Below are positions 17,751 to 25,992 of a stretch of 47,648 nucleotides of DNA, piece after piece (the stretch's first letter is position 1; every line of letters starts with the position of its first letter). Position numbers and translations under genes: made by a program. The notes under the pieces were generated by a model, which did not search any database, was not told the DNA's origin, and was given only the letters and a program-made list of their open reading frames with translations. Origin of the DNA: Bacillus sp. RO1 (lineage in GTDB: Bacteria; Bacillota; Bacilli; Bacillales; Bacillaceae_I). The stretch covers positions 1-47,648 of the forward strand of contig NZ_JAAZWB010000040.1 of NCBI RefSeq assembly GCF_012524115.1, given 5' to 3'.

Positions 17751-18266
17751 ATTAGCAAGGACATGATGGTAAACGATGGCATTCGTGCCCGTGAAGTACG
17801 TCTAATCGGTCAAAATGGAGACCAGCTAGGAATCAAGTCAAAAGTCGAAGCTCTAGAAATAGCAGCACGTGCTAACCTTGACTTAGTAATGGTTGCGCCT
17901 AATGCGAAACCTCCTGTATGCCGAATCATGGACTACGGAAAGTTCCGTTTCGAGCAACAGAAGAAAGAAAAAGAAGCGCGTAAAAACCAAAAAGTAATCA
18001 GCTTAAAGGAAGTTCGTTTAAGCCCTACAATTGATGAGCATGACTTCAACACGAAGCTTCGCAATGCAATCAAATTCCTTGAAAAAGGAGACAAAGTAAA
18101 AGCATCGATCCGATTCAAAGGACGTGCGATTACGCATAAAGAAATCGGTCAGCGTGTACTAGATCGTTTCTCTGCTGCATGTGCAGAAGTATCAACAGTT
18201 GAATCCCATCCTAAAATGGATGGACGTAGCATGTTCTTAATTTTGGCACCTAAAAACGAAAAGTAA
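17751..18266 (+). CDS. infC: Translation initiation factor IF-3 (ATT start)
   Basis: Binds the 30S subunit, keeps subunits apart and checks the initiator codon. The start is read as ATT 17751 (ATT AGC AAG GAC ATG ATG GTA AAC GAT), 5 nt after GGAGGTGG. It gives [15 protein letters not shown], the normal N-terminus, and 171 residues in total. Longer in-frame starts would run through the L20 leader. The N domain has [10 protein letters not shown] and the C domain [12 protein letters not shown] and [13 protein letters not shown] starts on infC are known from E. coli, where IF-3 represses its own translation. First gene of infC-rpmI-rplT. Confidence 0.95.
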   Translation: MSKDMMVNDGIRAREVRLIGQNGDQLGIKSKVEALEIAARANLDLVMVAPNAKPPVCRIMDYGKFRFEQQKKEKEARKNQKVISLKEVRLSPTIDEHDFNTKLRNAIKFLEKGDKVKASIRFKGRAITHKEIGQRVLDRFSAACAEVSTVESHPKMDGRSMFLILAPKNEK

Positions 18267-18287
18267 TTCATATGAGGAGGAACTCCA

Positions 18288-18488
18288 ATGCCTAAAATGA
18301 AAACTCATCGCGGATCAGCGAAAAGATTCAAGAAAACTGGATCTGGTAGCTTAAAGCGTTCTCACGCATACACAAGTCACTTATTCGCTAACAAGTCTCA
18401 AAAGCAAAAGCGTAAATTGCGTAAATCAGCTATGGTCAGCAAAGGTGATTTCAAACGCATCCGTCACATGTTAGACAACTTAAGATAA
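18288..18488 (+). CDS. rpmI: Ribosomal protein bL35
   Basis: A 66-residue, very basic 50S subunit protein with the family start [17 protein letters not shown] and [13 protein letters not shown]. It follows infC by 21 bp with GAGGAGG ahead of ATG and lies in the L20-controlled operon. Confidence 0.98.
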   Translation: MPKMKTHRGSAKRFKKTGSGSLKRSHAYTSHLFANKSQKQKRKLRKSAMVSKGDFKRIRHMLDNLR

Positions 18489-18512
18489 TATTTTTTATAG
18501 GAGGTATTCATA

Positions 18513-18872
18513 ATGCCAAGAGTTAAAGGCGGTACAGTAACACGCCAACGTCGTAAAAAAGTCATTAAATTAGCCAAAGGTTATTACGGTTCTAAACACA
18601 CTTTATATAAAGTAGCTAACCAACAAGTAATGAAATCCCTAATGTACGCTTATCGCGATCGTCGCCAGAAGAAGCGCGACTTCCGTAAGCTTTGGATCGC
18701 TCGTATCAACGCAGCGGCTCGCATGAACGGTCTTTCTTACAGCCGTCTAATGCACGGTTTGAAAGTAGCTGGTATCGAAGTAAACCGCAAAATGTTAGCT
18801 GAGCTAGCAGTTAGCGACGAAAAAGCATTTGCTGAATTGGCAACTGCTGCGAAAAACAGCTTAAATAAATAA
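18513..18872 (+). CDS. rplT: Ribosomal protein bL20
   Basis: A 119-residue basic 50S assembly protein ([36 protein letters not shown]). It also represses its own operon by binding the leader at 17530-17690. ATG follows AGGAGG at normal spacing. Last gene of the operon, ended by a strong terminator. Confidence 0.98.
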   Translation: MPRVKGGTVTRQRRKKVIKLAKGYYGSKHTLYKVANQQVMKSLMYAYRDRRQKKRDFRKLWIARINAAARMNGLSYSRLMHGLKVAGIEVNRKMLAELAVSDEKAFAELATAAKNSLNK

Positions 18873-18881
18873 TTACCCAAA

Positions 18882-18918
18882 CAAAAGAGGCTAACATTTG
18901 GTAGCCTCTTTTGTGTTT
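18882..18918 (+). terminator. rplT terminator
   Basis: CAAAAGAGGCTA (18882-18893) pairs perfectly with TAGCCTCTTTTG (18902-18913). Confidence 0.93.
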
Positions 18919-18994
18919 TGATAGAATATTGATGAGACTGAGAGTAAAGTCAGTCTACAAAATGTGTGCACACATTCGAACGTCGGAGGATATG

Positions 18995-19258
18995 ATGGAA
19001 GTACTCGTCGGTTATTATATCTTTATCAACATTGTAGGCTTTATTATTATGAAAGTAGATAAACAAAGGGCCATCGAGCATCGCTGGAGAGTGCCAGAAT
19101 TACACCTTTGGGGAATTGCGCTGTTAGGCGGTGCACTTGGTGCTTGGATGGGGATGCAAACCTTCCGTCATAAAACAAAGCGTCTGTTATTCCGGATAGG
19201 TCTACCATTCATAACGTTGTTACATATCGGGTTTTGGGGATATTTCCTGATAGCCTGA
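18995..19258 (+). CDS. ysdA: YsdA-like DUF1294 membrane protein
   Basis: A small membrane protein of 87 residues with three hydrophobic segments and the DUF1294 signature: FIIMKVDKQRAIEHRWRVPE, LGGALGAWMGMQTFRHKT and a C-terminal helix. Function unknown. ATG 18995 lies 5 nt after GGAGG; ATG 18992 is only 2 nt after it. Its place behind rplT is conserved in Bacillus. It is 62 bp upstream of a TVP38-family gene and could be co-transcribed with it. Confidence 0.9.
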   Translation: MEVLVGYYIFINIVGFIIMKVDKQRAIEHRWRVPELHLWGIALLGGALGAWMGMQTFRHKTKRLLFRIGLPFITLLHIGFWGYFLIA

Positions 19259-19320
19259 TAAGTTAACATAATTTATTGATAGGTGAATAAGCTTTATTAA
19301 AAACTAGGAGGCAAGCCAAA

Positions 19321-19908
19321 ATGGACGAAAAAATGAACGTACTCTTTGTCGTGATTGAAAGTCACTGGTGGCTGGCTTCTCTTGGTTTTATTCTTTTTCA
19401 TATATTAAGACAAGTTTTATTTATTCCGGTGGTCATTATCTGCATTGCCGGAGGAGCCCTGTTTGGTGGAGTAATCGGCAGCATTTACTCTGTCGCAGGC
19501 TTAACCTTATCCAGTTTATTTTTCTACTTTTTGTATCAACAGTTTCCCGGCATATTTGGGAAAATACTAAAAATGAAAGAAAGGCTCTTTGGCAACCGCG
19601 CAAACTTTTCGGTTGGACAGATCACTGTCATGCGTCTGGTTCCATTCATCCATTTCCACTTACTTTCTCTCTGCTTGATTGAAACGACAAAAAGCTTTTC
19701 CAACTATGCAAAAGCTTCTCTCCTGACTAATATTCCTCTCGCAATTATCTATACCATTTTTGGCCAATTTATCACGGAATTTTCTCCAACTGCCATGGTT
19801 GCAGTGCTCATTGGACTCTTGCTTCTCATGCTGGTAATGAGACAAAAAGTCGTCGTTATGAAATGGGAACAATTCTTTCATAAAGAAAAGCAATATAAAA
19901 GAGGATAA
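19321..19908 (+). CDS. TVP38/TMEM64 (VTT domain) family membrane protein
   Basis: A polytopic membrane protein of the DedA/TVP38 superfamily, probably concerned with lipid transport or membrane homeostasis; the exact substrate is unknown. About five or six hydrophobic segments are present. The family core is seen as IPVVIICIAGGALFGGVIGS, the arginine-containing ITVMRLVPFIHFHLLSL and the C-terminal helix. Length 195 is typical. ATG 19321 follows AGGAGG by 8 nt. It ends at a perfect terminator shared in design with the one beyond ysdB. B. subtilis ytxB is of the same family but is located elsewhere, so no symbol is given. Confidence 0.85.
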   Translation: MDEKMNVLFVVIESHWWLASLGFILFHILRQVLFIPVVIICIAGGALFGGVIGSIYSVAGLTLSSLFFYFLYQQFPGIFGKILKMKERLFGNRANFSVGQITVMRLVPFIHFHLLSLCLIETTKSFSNYAKASLLTNIPLAIIYTIFGQFITEFSPTAMVAVLIGLLLLMLVMRQKVVVMKWEQFFHKEKQYKRG

Positions 19909-19962
19909 CGCATAATAGCGTTATCCTCTTTCATCTTTTAAACTCTTTAATTGGACTTTTTC
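19900..19962. repeat. Left copy of duplicated terminator plus ysdB 3' fragment
   Basis: GAGGATAACGC (19901-19911) and GCGTTATCCTC (19918-19928) form an 11-bp terminator. The next bases, TTTCATCTTTTAAACTCTTT and on to GGACTTTT, repeat the 3' end of ysdB and its terminator found again at 22536-22599. On the minus strand it still reads the ysdB end KDERG then a stop. It marks the left border of the inserted efflux cassette. From here to 20193 (about 230 bp) I see no convincing gene. Confidence 0.82.
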
Positions 19963-20193
19963 AACAGACCCTGTACACAACCCAAAGGAAGTACGAAAAC
20001 CGAACCGTATGCGTGGTCTCCATGAAACTTAGTTTAACCCTCAATAATCGTTGAAAGGTCTCTTCCGGCACCGATTTCTTTTGGTTATTTATTTAATGTG
20101 CATTTTAATTAACTTAATTTTCTCCTTTGCTGCTGGATGTGACACCGAGAGTTGCTGTGTGGTCACTAGAAATGATGGGATTGTTTGTGATTT

Positions 20194-20271
20194 TTATTGT
20201 TTAGTGAATACAATTAATGCCCAAATGGCAATGAAGAGAAAAACAATCAACAGATAATGCTTCTTACTCAT
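20194..20271 (-). CDS. Small membrane peptide (25 aa) at end of efflux operon
   Basis: ATG at 20271-20269 overlaps the yisL stop in a TGATG junction, the same coupling seen between the MFS gene and yisL. The product starts MSKKHYLLIVFLFIAIWAL and ends in TKQ: a positively charged N-terminus, one transmembrane helix of about 17 residues and a short polar tail. It is too short for routine gene callers. No homologue is known to me, so its reality rests on the coupling and the clean single-helix pattern. Confidence 0.55.
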   Translation of the reverse strand: MSKKHYLLIVFLFIAIWALIVFTKQ

Positions 20272-20606
20272 CAAAAAGTTACCACGTTAAAGCCCATAAG
20301 GAGCACAAGTAATAGCACCAAGAATAATAGGAGTAAGATTCCTCCATTTTTCTGTCCCTTCTTTCTTCTTACAAGAAGGACTTCCATTAGGGACACTAAG
20401 ATAACAGCCAGTAAACCTTTTAGAATATAGTTGAACGGATAGCCCATCAAATTGAGCATAGAAATGCCAGTACCTAACATCACAATGTAAAAAAGTCGTA
20501 AAACCATGTGAGCTATTTTCTTTTTGTTAATAAAATAGGTGATAAAAAAACTTATGACAAGTAACAGCCAAACACTGGCATGAATGGAATATAGAGTTTG
20601 AAACAT
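20271..20606 (-). CDS. YisL-like (DUF1516) membrane protein
   Basis: A 111-residue integral membrane protein with four hydrophobic segments: SIHASVWLLLVISFFITYF; LRLFYIVMLGTGISML; LKGLLAVILVSLMEVLLV; and a Leu-rich C-terminal helix. The His in the first helix and the RLFYI block match the YisL family, function unknown. ATG (20606) overlaps the MFS stop by one base and follows AAGGAG by 10 nt, so translation is coupled. The link to a transporter and PadR regulator suggests a role accessory to efflux. Confidence 0.75.
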   Translation of the reverse strand: MFQTLYSIHASVWLLLVISFFITYFINKKKIAHMVLRLFYIVMLGTGISMLNLMGYPFNYILKGLLAVILVSLMEVLLVRRKKGQKNGGILLLLFLVLLLVLLMGFNVVTF

Positions 20607-21805
20607 CAATGAATTCTCCTTTGTTTATCATTTTGAGGTAACATGGTTGTATGTGCTGAGCGTATTTTCTCAAAATAAACCATGATTAAAATACTAAAAA
20701 ACGTGATGATACTTAACACAATGAATGTCGTGACAGCATGTATGTCCAATAGGAATGTAAAAGCTAATGGTCCAATAATTCTACCGAGACTGTCCAAGGA
20801 ATAACTGATACCCGAAGCCAGACCTTGTTGATGCTTAGCCTGCAGGGTAATTAAGGAAATGGTGCACGTACGCACTAGTGCGTTACCGGCCGAGAATAAT
20901 GCTAATGCTGCCCCAGCTATCCACAGTTCTTGGGTAAAGGGGATTAATAATAAGGCCGCACCGGATGCTATTTGCCCAGCAATTATCCACCTAGCCTCCT
21001 GTCCACGCTTTATAAATGGAATGATTGCGCCTTGGACGATGGCATCAGCGAAACCGCTAATCATAAAAAGAAGTCCTATCTGAACAGGCGTGATACCAAT
21101 ATTCTTAATTTCGAAAAGTTGGAAGGTAGACTCAAGTCCTGCCATCAATAAGGTAGCGATGAAGGTAAAGTTTAATAAGGCAATCATTTGGTTACTGCGA
21201 AGCATCCCCCATTGCTTCTTGGACAGGAACCTGTGCTTCATAGCGTTTTCTCCTTTTCTTATTGAATCTGGGAGAAGCAGCCATGTGAGAAAAAATAGGA
21301 GAAGAAGCAGGCCAGCTGAGGAATAAAAAGGAGCCGTCAGACTAAGGGTGCTGAGAAACCCTCCAATGGATGGGCCCAAAATAAAGCCAACCCCAATACT
21401 GATTCCAATAAACCCCATGTATTTCGTTCGGTTATCTTCATTTGTATTGTCGGCAACATAGGATATGGTCGCAGAATACAGGGCACCCGAAAATATTCCA
21501 CCCAATACCCTTGATGCATAAAGTCCGGCTAAGCTATTAAGGAATAAACCGAATAGGACAAAGGAAAAAGAATAGCCCATTAATCCAATAAGTATCATGC
21601 TTTTTCTTCCAAATCGATCGGACAGACCTCCCCAGAAGGGTGCTGTGATAAATGAGGAAAGTGAATAGATTGCCAGGAGCCCCCCTAAATGAACCGAGCT
21701 TGTGTCTAGCTTGCTAACAATCTCTGGTATGACAGGGATAATAATTCCAAATCCTAAATAAATAAAGACTTGTATCAACATGAGTAATACGATACGTTTA
21801 TTCAT
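20606..21805 (-). CDS. MFS multidrug-type efflux transporter
   Basis: A 399-residue major facilitator with about twelve helices. MFS motif A is WGGLSDRFGRKS (about residues 58-69), and motif C, typical of drug/proton antiporters, is GVGFILGPSIGG (about 157-168). It resembles Bmr/Blt/NorA and tetracycline exporters; the substrate cannot be predicted. ATG follows AGGAGGAGGTGA. A PadR-family gene is divergent, and a perfect ATGT-N8-ACAT palindrome lies 24 bp upstream of the start. First gene of a likely MFS-yisL-micropeptide operon. Confidence 0.9.
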   Translation of the reverse strand: MNKRIVLLMLIQVFIYLGFGIIIPVIPEIVSKLDTSSVHLGGLLAIYSLSSFITAPFWGGLSDRFGRKSMILIGLMGYSFSFVLFGLFLNSLAGLYASRVLGGIFSGALYSATISYVADNTNEDNRTKYMGFIGISIGVGFILGPSIGGFLSTLSLTAPFYSSAGLLLLLFFLTWLLLPDSIRKGENAMKHRFLSKKQWGMLRSNQMIALLNFTFIATLLMAGLESTFQLFEIKNIGITPVQIGLLFMISGFADAIVQGAIIPFIKRGQEARWIIAGQIASGAALLLIPFTQELWIAGAALALFSAGNALVRTCTISLITLQAKHQQGLASGISYSLDSLGRIIGPLAFTFLLDIHAVTTFIVLSIITFFSILIMVYFEKIRSAHTTMLPQNDKQRRIH

Positions 21806-21828
21806 ATGTCACCTCCTCCTAAATAGAT

Positions 21829-21848
21829 ATATGTCATTATTGACATAT
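21829..21848. promoter_or_regulatory. PadR-type operator
   Basis: ATATGTCATTATTGACATAT is a perfect palindrome with a 4-bp centre and contains ATGT-N8-ACAT, the arrangement known for PadR binding sites. It lies 24 bp upstream of the MFS start, where it would cover the transcription start region. A possible minus-strand promoter TTGTGT-17-TAAGAT lies just upstream. Confidence 0.8.
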
Positions 21849-21932
21849 TAATCTTAAAGGGGTCTTTGATTTTACACAATACATAACAGGTATCTGTAAC
21901 AAACTGTTCATAGATGGAAAGGAAGATGCTAC

Positions 21933-22469
21933 ATGAGCTTAAAATATGCATTGCTTGGTCTACTCTCACAAAATCCACAGACTGGTTACGAAATATATAA
22001 AACATTTAAAGAAAAAATGGTTTATTTTTGGAGCTCCACACATTCTCAAATTTATACAGAGCTAAACAAAATGGAGAAGGACGAATTGATTGAGTCGGAG
22101 TATATTTATCAAGAAGGAAGCCCTAATAAGAAGCTGTACTCCATTACCAACCATGGAAAGAAAATGTTAGTGGACTGGCTAGTAAACGAAGCTCATAAAC
22201 CAGCGAAGATTAAGGATGAATTTCTTATAAAGGCGAGCGCTTTTCACCTCCTTACAAAAAAGGAAATTCTCACGCTGTTAGATTCCATCATCTCGAGGGA
22301 GAAACAAGTTTTAGATGGTACCTTGGCATGGCAAAAAGAACATCTGGAAAATTCTATTGGTATGATAGGAGATTTTGCCACTTCTGAATATGGGGTCATG
22401 TATGCAAAAATGTATATAGAGTGGTGTGAGAAGGTGAAAGATGAGGTAATTACCCGTATGAAAGACTAG
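21933..22469 (+). CDS. PadR-family transcriptional regulator
   Basis: A 178-residue regulator with the PadR winged helix at the N-terminus (LKYALLGLLSQNPQTGYEIYKTF; SHSQIYTELNKMEKDELIE) and a C-terminal helical dimerisation domain of the Vir type. Known PadR proteins repress efflux or phenolic-acid genes and release DNA on ligand binding. Divergent orientation and the palindrome at 21829-21848 point to the adjacent MFS operon as its target. ATG 21933 follows AAAGGAAG. Confidence 0.92.
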   Translation: MSLKYALLGLLSQNPQTGYEIYKTFKEKMVYFWSSTHSQIYTELNKMEKDELIESEYIYQEGSPNKKLYSITNHGKKMLVDWLVNEAHKPAKIKDEFLIKASAFHLLTKKEILTLLDSIISREKQVLDGTLAWQKEHLENSIGMIGDFATSEYGVMYAKMYIEWCEKVKDEVITRMKD

Positions 22470-22535
22470 TAAAAGTACCCTTTTGGCACAAGTCCCTTAA
22501 TGAAGTGTATTAAGGTGAGGATGATTTTGTACAGA

Positions 22536-22599
22536 AGAGGATAACTCCAGGAAGCGTTATCCTCTTTCATCTTTTAAAAACTCTTTTATGGGACTTTTC
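22536..22599. repeat. Right copy of duplicated terminator plus ysdB 3' end
   Basis: GAGGATAAC (22537-22545) pairs with GTTATCCTC (22556-22564). Together with the last codons of ysdB it is the counterpart of 19900-19962. It probably terminates both ysdB and transcripts from the left. Confidence 0.82.
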
Positions 22600-22949
22600 C
22601 AATCAATCAAAGCATCTGGGTATTGCTTTCGTACCTCTTTTTGCATAAATTCAAAGTCATGCTTCTTTAATCCTTGCAACTTTTCGGGGTTCTTCGGCCA
22701 GATGAAAATGGAAATGACCTCAAATGCTCTGTCAGTCGTCCCCAAATATTTTTCCCCTTCAAACATGACCCCTTTGTAGGTCAGAAGAAAGTTTTTCCGT
22801 ACATTGCTTTTCTGATCTAGAAGATAGAAGTTCTTCTGTTCATGCGCAATCTCGAGCTTCCTTTTCGGATTCAGGAGATACTTGAAAATGGAATAAATAA
22901 TAAAAGCAAAAAGTGCAAGTAAAGCAAGACGAATGAGAATCATAAACAT
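22557..22949 (-). CDS. ysdB: YsdB, SigW-pathway-associated membrane protein
   Basis: A 130-residue protein with one N-terminal transmembrane helix (LIRLALLALFAFIIYSIF) and a soluble domain holding the family blocks NPKRKLE, FLLTYKGVMFEGEKYLGTT and FIWPKNPEKLQGL. Annotated in B. subtilis as a sigma-W pathway protein; mechanism unknown. ATG 22949 is 8 nt after AAGGAG. Divergent from the dUTPase gene, as expected for this locus. Before the cassette arrived it was probably convergent with the TVP38 gene. Confidence 0.9.
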   Translation of the reverse strand: MFMILIRLALLALFAFIIYSIFKYLLNPKRKLEIAHEQKNFYLLDQKSNVRKNFLLTYKGVMFEGEKYLGTTDRAFEVISIFIWPKNPEKLQGLKKHDFEFMQKEVRKQYPDALIDWKSPIKEFLKDERG

Positions 22950-23062
22950 ATTTGCTACTCCTTCGCAAAAATACAGTTTGTGTTATAAAATACCTTATAT
23001 ACGGGTGTAGGTATCAAAAGGTTTCATTTTTTATAAATTTTTTTAAAAAGAAGGCGATATTT

Positions 23063-23554
23063 TTGAATTTAAGACGTTTATACGACATGCAAAGAGAGCT
23101 TGATGCAAAAATCGAATCACAACATGGGTTGCGGAAAGAAGATTTGGTTGAAGAAAAGATATTGGCCTTGCTTGTAGAGATTGGTGAATTGGCCAATGAA
23201 ACTCGTTGCTTTAAATTTTGGAGTGTAAAGCCACCGGCAGCACGCGGAGTAATACTTGAAGAGTATGTGGACGGGGTGCATTTTATTTTATCCCTTGGGC
23301 TGACGTTTGGGTATGACGGTCCGGAAACTTCTAGAGGACTTGCGGAAGAAGCAGCCACGCTAACTGAGCAATTTAATAGAGTTTATCAGTTGGTTTCTAC
23401 TTTTAAAGACGATCTTTCTGAGGGAAATTATTATCTATTACTGGATTCCTATACACAATTAGGTGAAATGCTTGGTTTTGAATGGGAGGAAGTAGAGCAG
23501 GCCTACTTGGAAAAAAATCAGATCAATCATGAAAGGCAACAGCAAGGTTACTAA
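23063..23554 (+). CDS. Dimeric (all-alpha) dUTPase
   Basis: Hydrolyses dUTP to dUMP and pyrophosphate, keeping uracil out of DNA. It belongs to the all-alpha NTP pyrophosphatase (dUTPase_2/MazG-like) fold rather than the trimeric type. The metal-binding motifs are LLVEIGELANE (about residues 38-48) and EEYVDGVHFILSLG (about 71-84). TTG 23063 lies about 8 nt after AGAAGGCG and gives a 163-residue protein starting MNLRRLYDMQRELD; the longer frame upstream has no ribosome binding site. Confidence 0.9.
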   Translation: MNLRRLYDMQRELDAKIESQHGLRKEDLVEEKILALLVEIGELANETRCFKFWSVKPPAARGVILEEYVDGVHFILSLGLTFGYDGPETSRGLAEEAATLTEQFNRVYQLVSTFKDDLSEGNYYLLLDSYTQLGEMLGFEWEEVEQAYLEKNQINHERQQQGY

Positions 23555-23626
23555 TCCTTTTTACATTAATAAGAGTTTTCTGTATAATAATTGTTGGATT
23601 GATATTTATTAAGGGGGTCGAAATAC

Positions 23627-24712
23627 ATGACAAAGCTAGATGAAACATTAACAATGTTGAAAGATCTAACAGATGCCAAGGGTATTCCCGGCAACGAAAA
23701 AGAACCACGCGACGTAATGAAAAAATACATAACGCCATTCGCTGATGAAGTATTCACAGACGGATTGGGAAGCTTAATTGCTAAAAAAGTCGGGAAAGCG
23801 GACGGACCAAAAGTAATGGTAGCAGGTCACTTGGACGAAGTGGGCTTCATGATTACACATATCGATGACCGCGGATTCCTTCGCTTCCAAACGGTTGGCG
23901 GCTGGTGGTCCCAAGTAATGCTAGCACAACGCGTTACAATCGTAACTTCTAAGGGCGACGTTACAGGTGTAATTGGTTCTAAACCACCACACATCCTGCC
24001 TCCGGAAGCACGCAAAAAACCGGTAGACATCAAAGACATGTTCATCGACGTCGGTGCATCCAGCCGTGAAGAAGCACAAGAGTGGGGAGTTCGCCCAGGC
24101 GACCAGGTTGTTCCTTACTTCGAATTCACGGTAATGAACAATGAAAAAATGCTGCTTGCAAAAGCATGGGATAACCGCATCGGCTGTGCCATCGCCATCG
24201 ACGTGATGAAGCAGTTAAAAGACGCTGACCATCCAAACGTGGTGTACGGAGTAGGAACAGTGCAAGAGGAAGTTGGCCTTCGTGGTGCGAAAACTTCCGC
24301 TAACCTAATCCAACCTGACATCGGATTCGGTGTGGACGTAGGTATCGCAGGAGACACTCCAGGCGTAACCGAAAAAGAAGCACTAAGCAAAATGGGGAAA
24401 GGCCCGCAAATCATCCTTTATGATGCATCCATGGTCTCCCACAAAGGTTTACGCGACTTTGTAACAGGTGTAGCTGACGAAATGGAGATTCCATATCAGT
24501 TCGACTCTGTAGCAGGAGGCGGAACAGATTCCGGTGCTATCCACCTGACAGCTCAAGGTGTACCAGCACTATCTATCACGATTGCAACACGCTACATCCA
24601 CTCTCACGCAGCAATGTTGCACCGCGATGACTATGAGAACGCGGTGAAGTTGATTGCAGAGGTTATTAAGAAGTTAGATGCTGATACTGTAAGCAGATTG
24701 ACGTTTGATTGA
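23627..24712 (+). CDS. ysdC: M42-family metallo-aminopeptidase YsdC
   Basis: A cytosolic tetrahedral aminopeptidase-type enzyme (sometimes misnamed endoglucanase). Metal and catalytic motifs are in order: [10 protein letters not shown] (His/Asp), [10 protein letters not shown] (bridging Asp), [10 protein letters not shown] (catalytic Glu pair), [13 protein letters not shown] (Asp) and [13 protein letters not shown] (final His). Length 361 is typical. ATG 23627 is preceded by AAGGGGG. Peptide specificity is not predictable. Confidence 0.94.
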   Translation: MTKLDETLTMLKDLTDAKGIPGNEKEPRDVMKKYITPFADEVFTDGLGSLIAKKVGKADGPKVMVAGHLDEVGFMITHIDDRGFLRFQTVGGWWSQVMLAQRVTIVTSKGDVTGVIGSKPPHILPPEARKKPVDIKDMFIDVGASSREEAQEWGVRPGDQVVPYFEFTVMNNEKMLLAKAWDNRIGCAIAIDVMKQLKDADHPNVVYGVGTVQEEVGLRGAKTSANLIQPDIGFGVDVGIAGDTPGVTEKEALSKMGKGPQIILYDASMVSHKGLRDFVTGVADEMEIPYQFDSVAGGGTDSGAIHLTAQGVPALSITIATRYIHSHAAMLHRDDYENAVKLIAEVIKKLDADTVSRLTFD

Positions 24713-24722
24713 TATTTATTTT

Positions 24723-24752
24723 GAAGGCCTGCCGTAGCGGGCCTTTTGTTTT
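24723..24752 (+). terminator. ysdC terminator
   Basis: AAGGCC (24724-24729) pairs with GGCCTT (24740-24745), followed by TTGTTTTT. Confidence 0.8.
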
Positions 24753-24821
24753 TAAATTGGAAATTAGGGGTTATCTGTCTCTTTTTTTATATATTTTTGG
24801 TATAAATTAGGTGGAGAATCT

Positions 24822-24925
24822 TTTTGGCACGAACTCAGTGTGTTTTGGCACGAACTCAAGTAATTTTGGCACGAACTTGGTCCATTTCCGCACGAACTCA
24901 CAATAAAACGGCACCAACTCGGGTA
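24822..24925. repeat. 21-bp tandem array of GGCACGAACTC
   Basis: GGCACGAACTC or close variants start at 24826, 24847, 24868, 24889 and 24910, every step exactly 21 bp. The 11-bp core and the preceding T-rich anchor (TTTTGG) are kept while the other bases drift. The array lies between the ysdC terminator and the NERD gene. No reading frame of useful length crosses it. Confidence 0.88.
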
Positions 24926-24990
24926 GATTCCCTGCACTTCATTGTTATATGATGGTAACGTTAACTCGATTAAACTTTTTGGAGGGAAAA

Positions 24991-25950
24991 ATGATAATAA
25001 AACCACTCGAAAAACCGTTAACAATCCGAAAGTTAGAAGCATTGTTGAGAAGAATTGATAAAAATCATCCAAAAAGACCGAAAATTGAGCAAGATCTTGC
25101 CAAAAGAATAGCAGGCTACAAAGGTGAGGAGTCCATGGAGTATCATTTATCGTTTTTGGATGAGCGCAAATACTATATCTTTCATGCATTAAGACTAAAA
25201 TCAGCTAGTAACTTCTGCTTTCAAATGGATGTCCTCCTCTTAACCTCAAAATATTTCCTCATCATTGAAATTAAAAACATCATTGGCCAAGTCACATTTG
25301 AAAATCATTTCGCTCAATTCATTCGGACATTAAATGGCATAGAAGAAGGTTTCTATAATCCGTTAGATCAAGTGAAAAAACAGAAACTAAGACTAGATTC
25401 TTTTATAGAAAGTCAAAAGATGAAGCGTCCTCCAATAAAATCCCTTGTTTGTTTTACTAATCCTCAAACCATTATCAGATCAGATTCACGAGTGAAAGCT
25501 TCACAATCTGTCATGCATGCACATAATCTTTTTTCAAAACTAGAGGAGTTAAATCAACAATTCGACTCGTCCATATTTACTGAAAAAGAACTACTAAAGA
25601 TTTCGCGAAAATTATTAAAGCAGCATTGCGAGGAAGATGTTAACATCCTTGAACGATATGATATAAAGCCTGAGGTTATTATTAAAGGAGTAGCATGCCC
25701 TGGTTGCTTGAACTTTACCATGAACAGGAAGAGTGGATCGTGGCTTTGTGAAAAATGCAATTTGAAATCTAAAGATGCCCATTTAGGAAACCTGGAAGAA
25801 TACCGCTTACTTTTCGGTCAAAACATCACCCATCAAGAGTTAAAAGAATTTCTAGGGCTAGCAACGAATTCAACCACGTCTAAAATTATCTACTCTCTAG
25901 GACTAACACACTGCGGCTCAAAATACAGGAGAACCTACAAACTGAAATAA
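24991..25950 (+). CDS. NERD-domain protein with C-terminal zinc ribbon
   Basis: A 319-residue protein with an NERD (nuclease-related) domain, a PD-(D/E)XK-like fold. FQMDVLLLTSKYFLIIEIKN supplies the Asp and the E-x-K pair (about residues 76-95). The C-terminus has a four-cysteine ribbon (CPGCLNF...WLCEKCN, about 235-260) and a final helical region ending RRTYKLK. ATG 24991 follows GGAGGG. NERD proteins occur on plasmids and in stress or defence contexts, but no partner gene is present here, so the function is open. It lies in an accessory slot between ysdC and sspI. Confidence 0.85.
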   Translation: MIIKPLEKPLTIRKLEALLRRIDKNHPKRPKIEQDLAKRIAGYKGEESMEYHLSFLDERKYYIFHALRLKSASNFCFQMDVLLLTSKYFLIIEIKNIIGQVTFENHFAQFIRTLNGIEEGFYNPLDQVKKQKLRLDSFIESQKMKRPPIKSLVCFTNPQTIIRSDSRVKASQSVMHAHNLFSKLEELNQQFDSSIFTEKELLKISRKLLKQHCEEDVNILERYDIKPEVIIKGVACPGCLNFTMNRKSGSWLCEKCNLKSKDAHLGNLEEYRLLFGQNITHQELKEFLGLATNSTTSKIIYSLGLTHCGSKYRRTYKLK

Positions 25951-25980
25951 AAAAAACAGCCCCCTCAAAAAGGAGCTGTC
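25948..25980 (-). terminator. sspI terminator
   Basis: On the minus strand ACAGCTCCTT...GGGGGCTGT is followed by a run of eight T. It may also slow transcription arriving from the NERD gene. Confidence 0.8.
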
Positions 25981-25992
25981 TTTGGTCCAATA

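Noticed and set aside
20051-20257. 68-residue plus-strand frame with a hydrophobic stretch (RFLLVIYLMCILINLIF) at the left end of the efflux cassette
   Set aside because: TTG start without a ribosome binding site, and it overlaps the better supported minus-strand micropeptide. It may be a decayed gene fragment, but I cannot support that.
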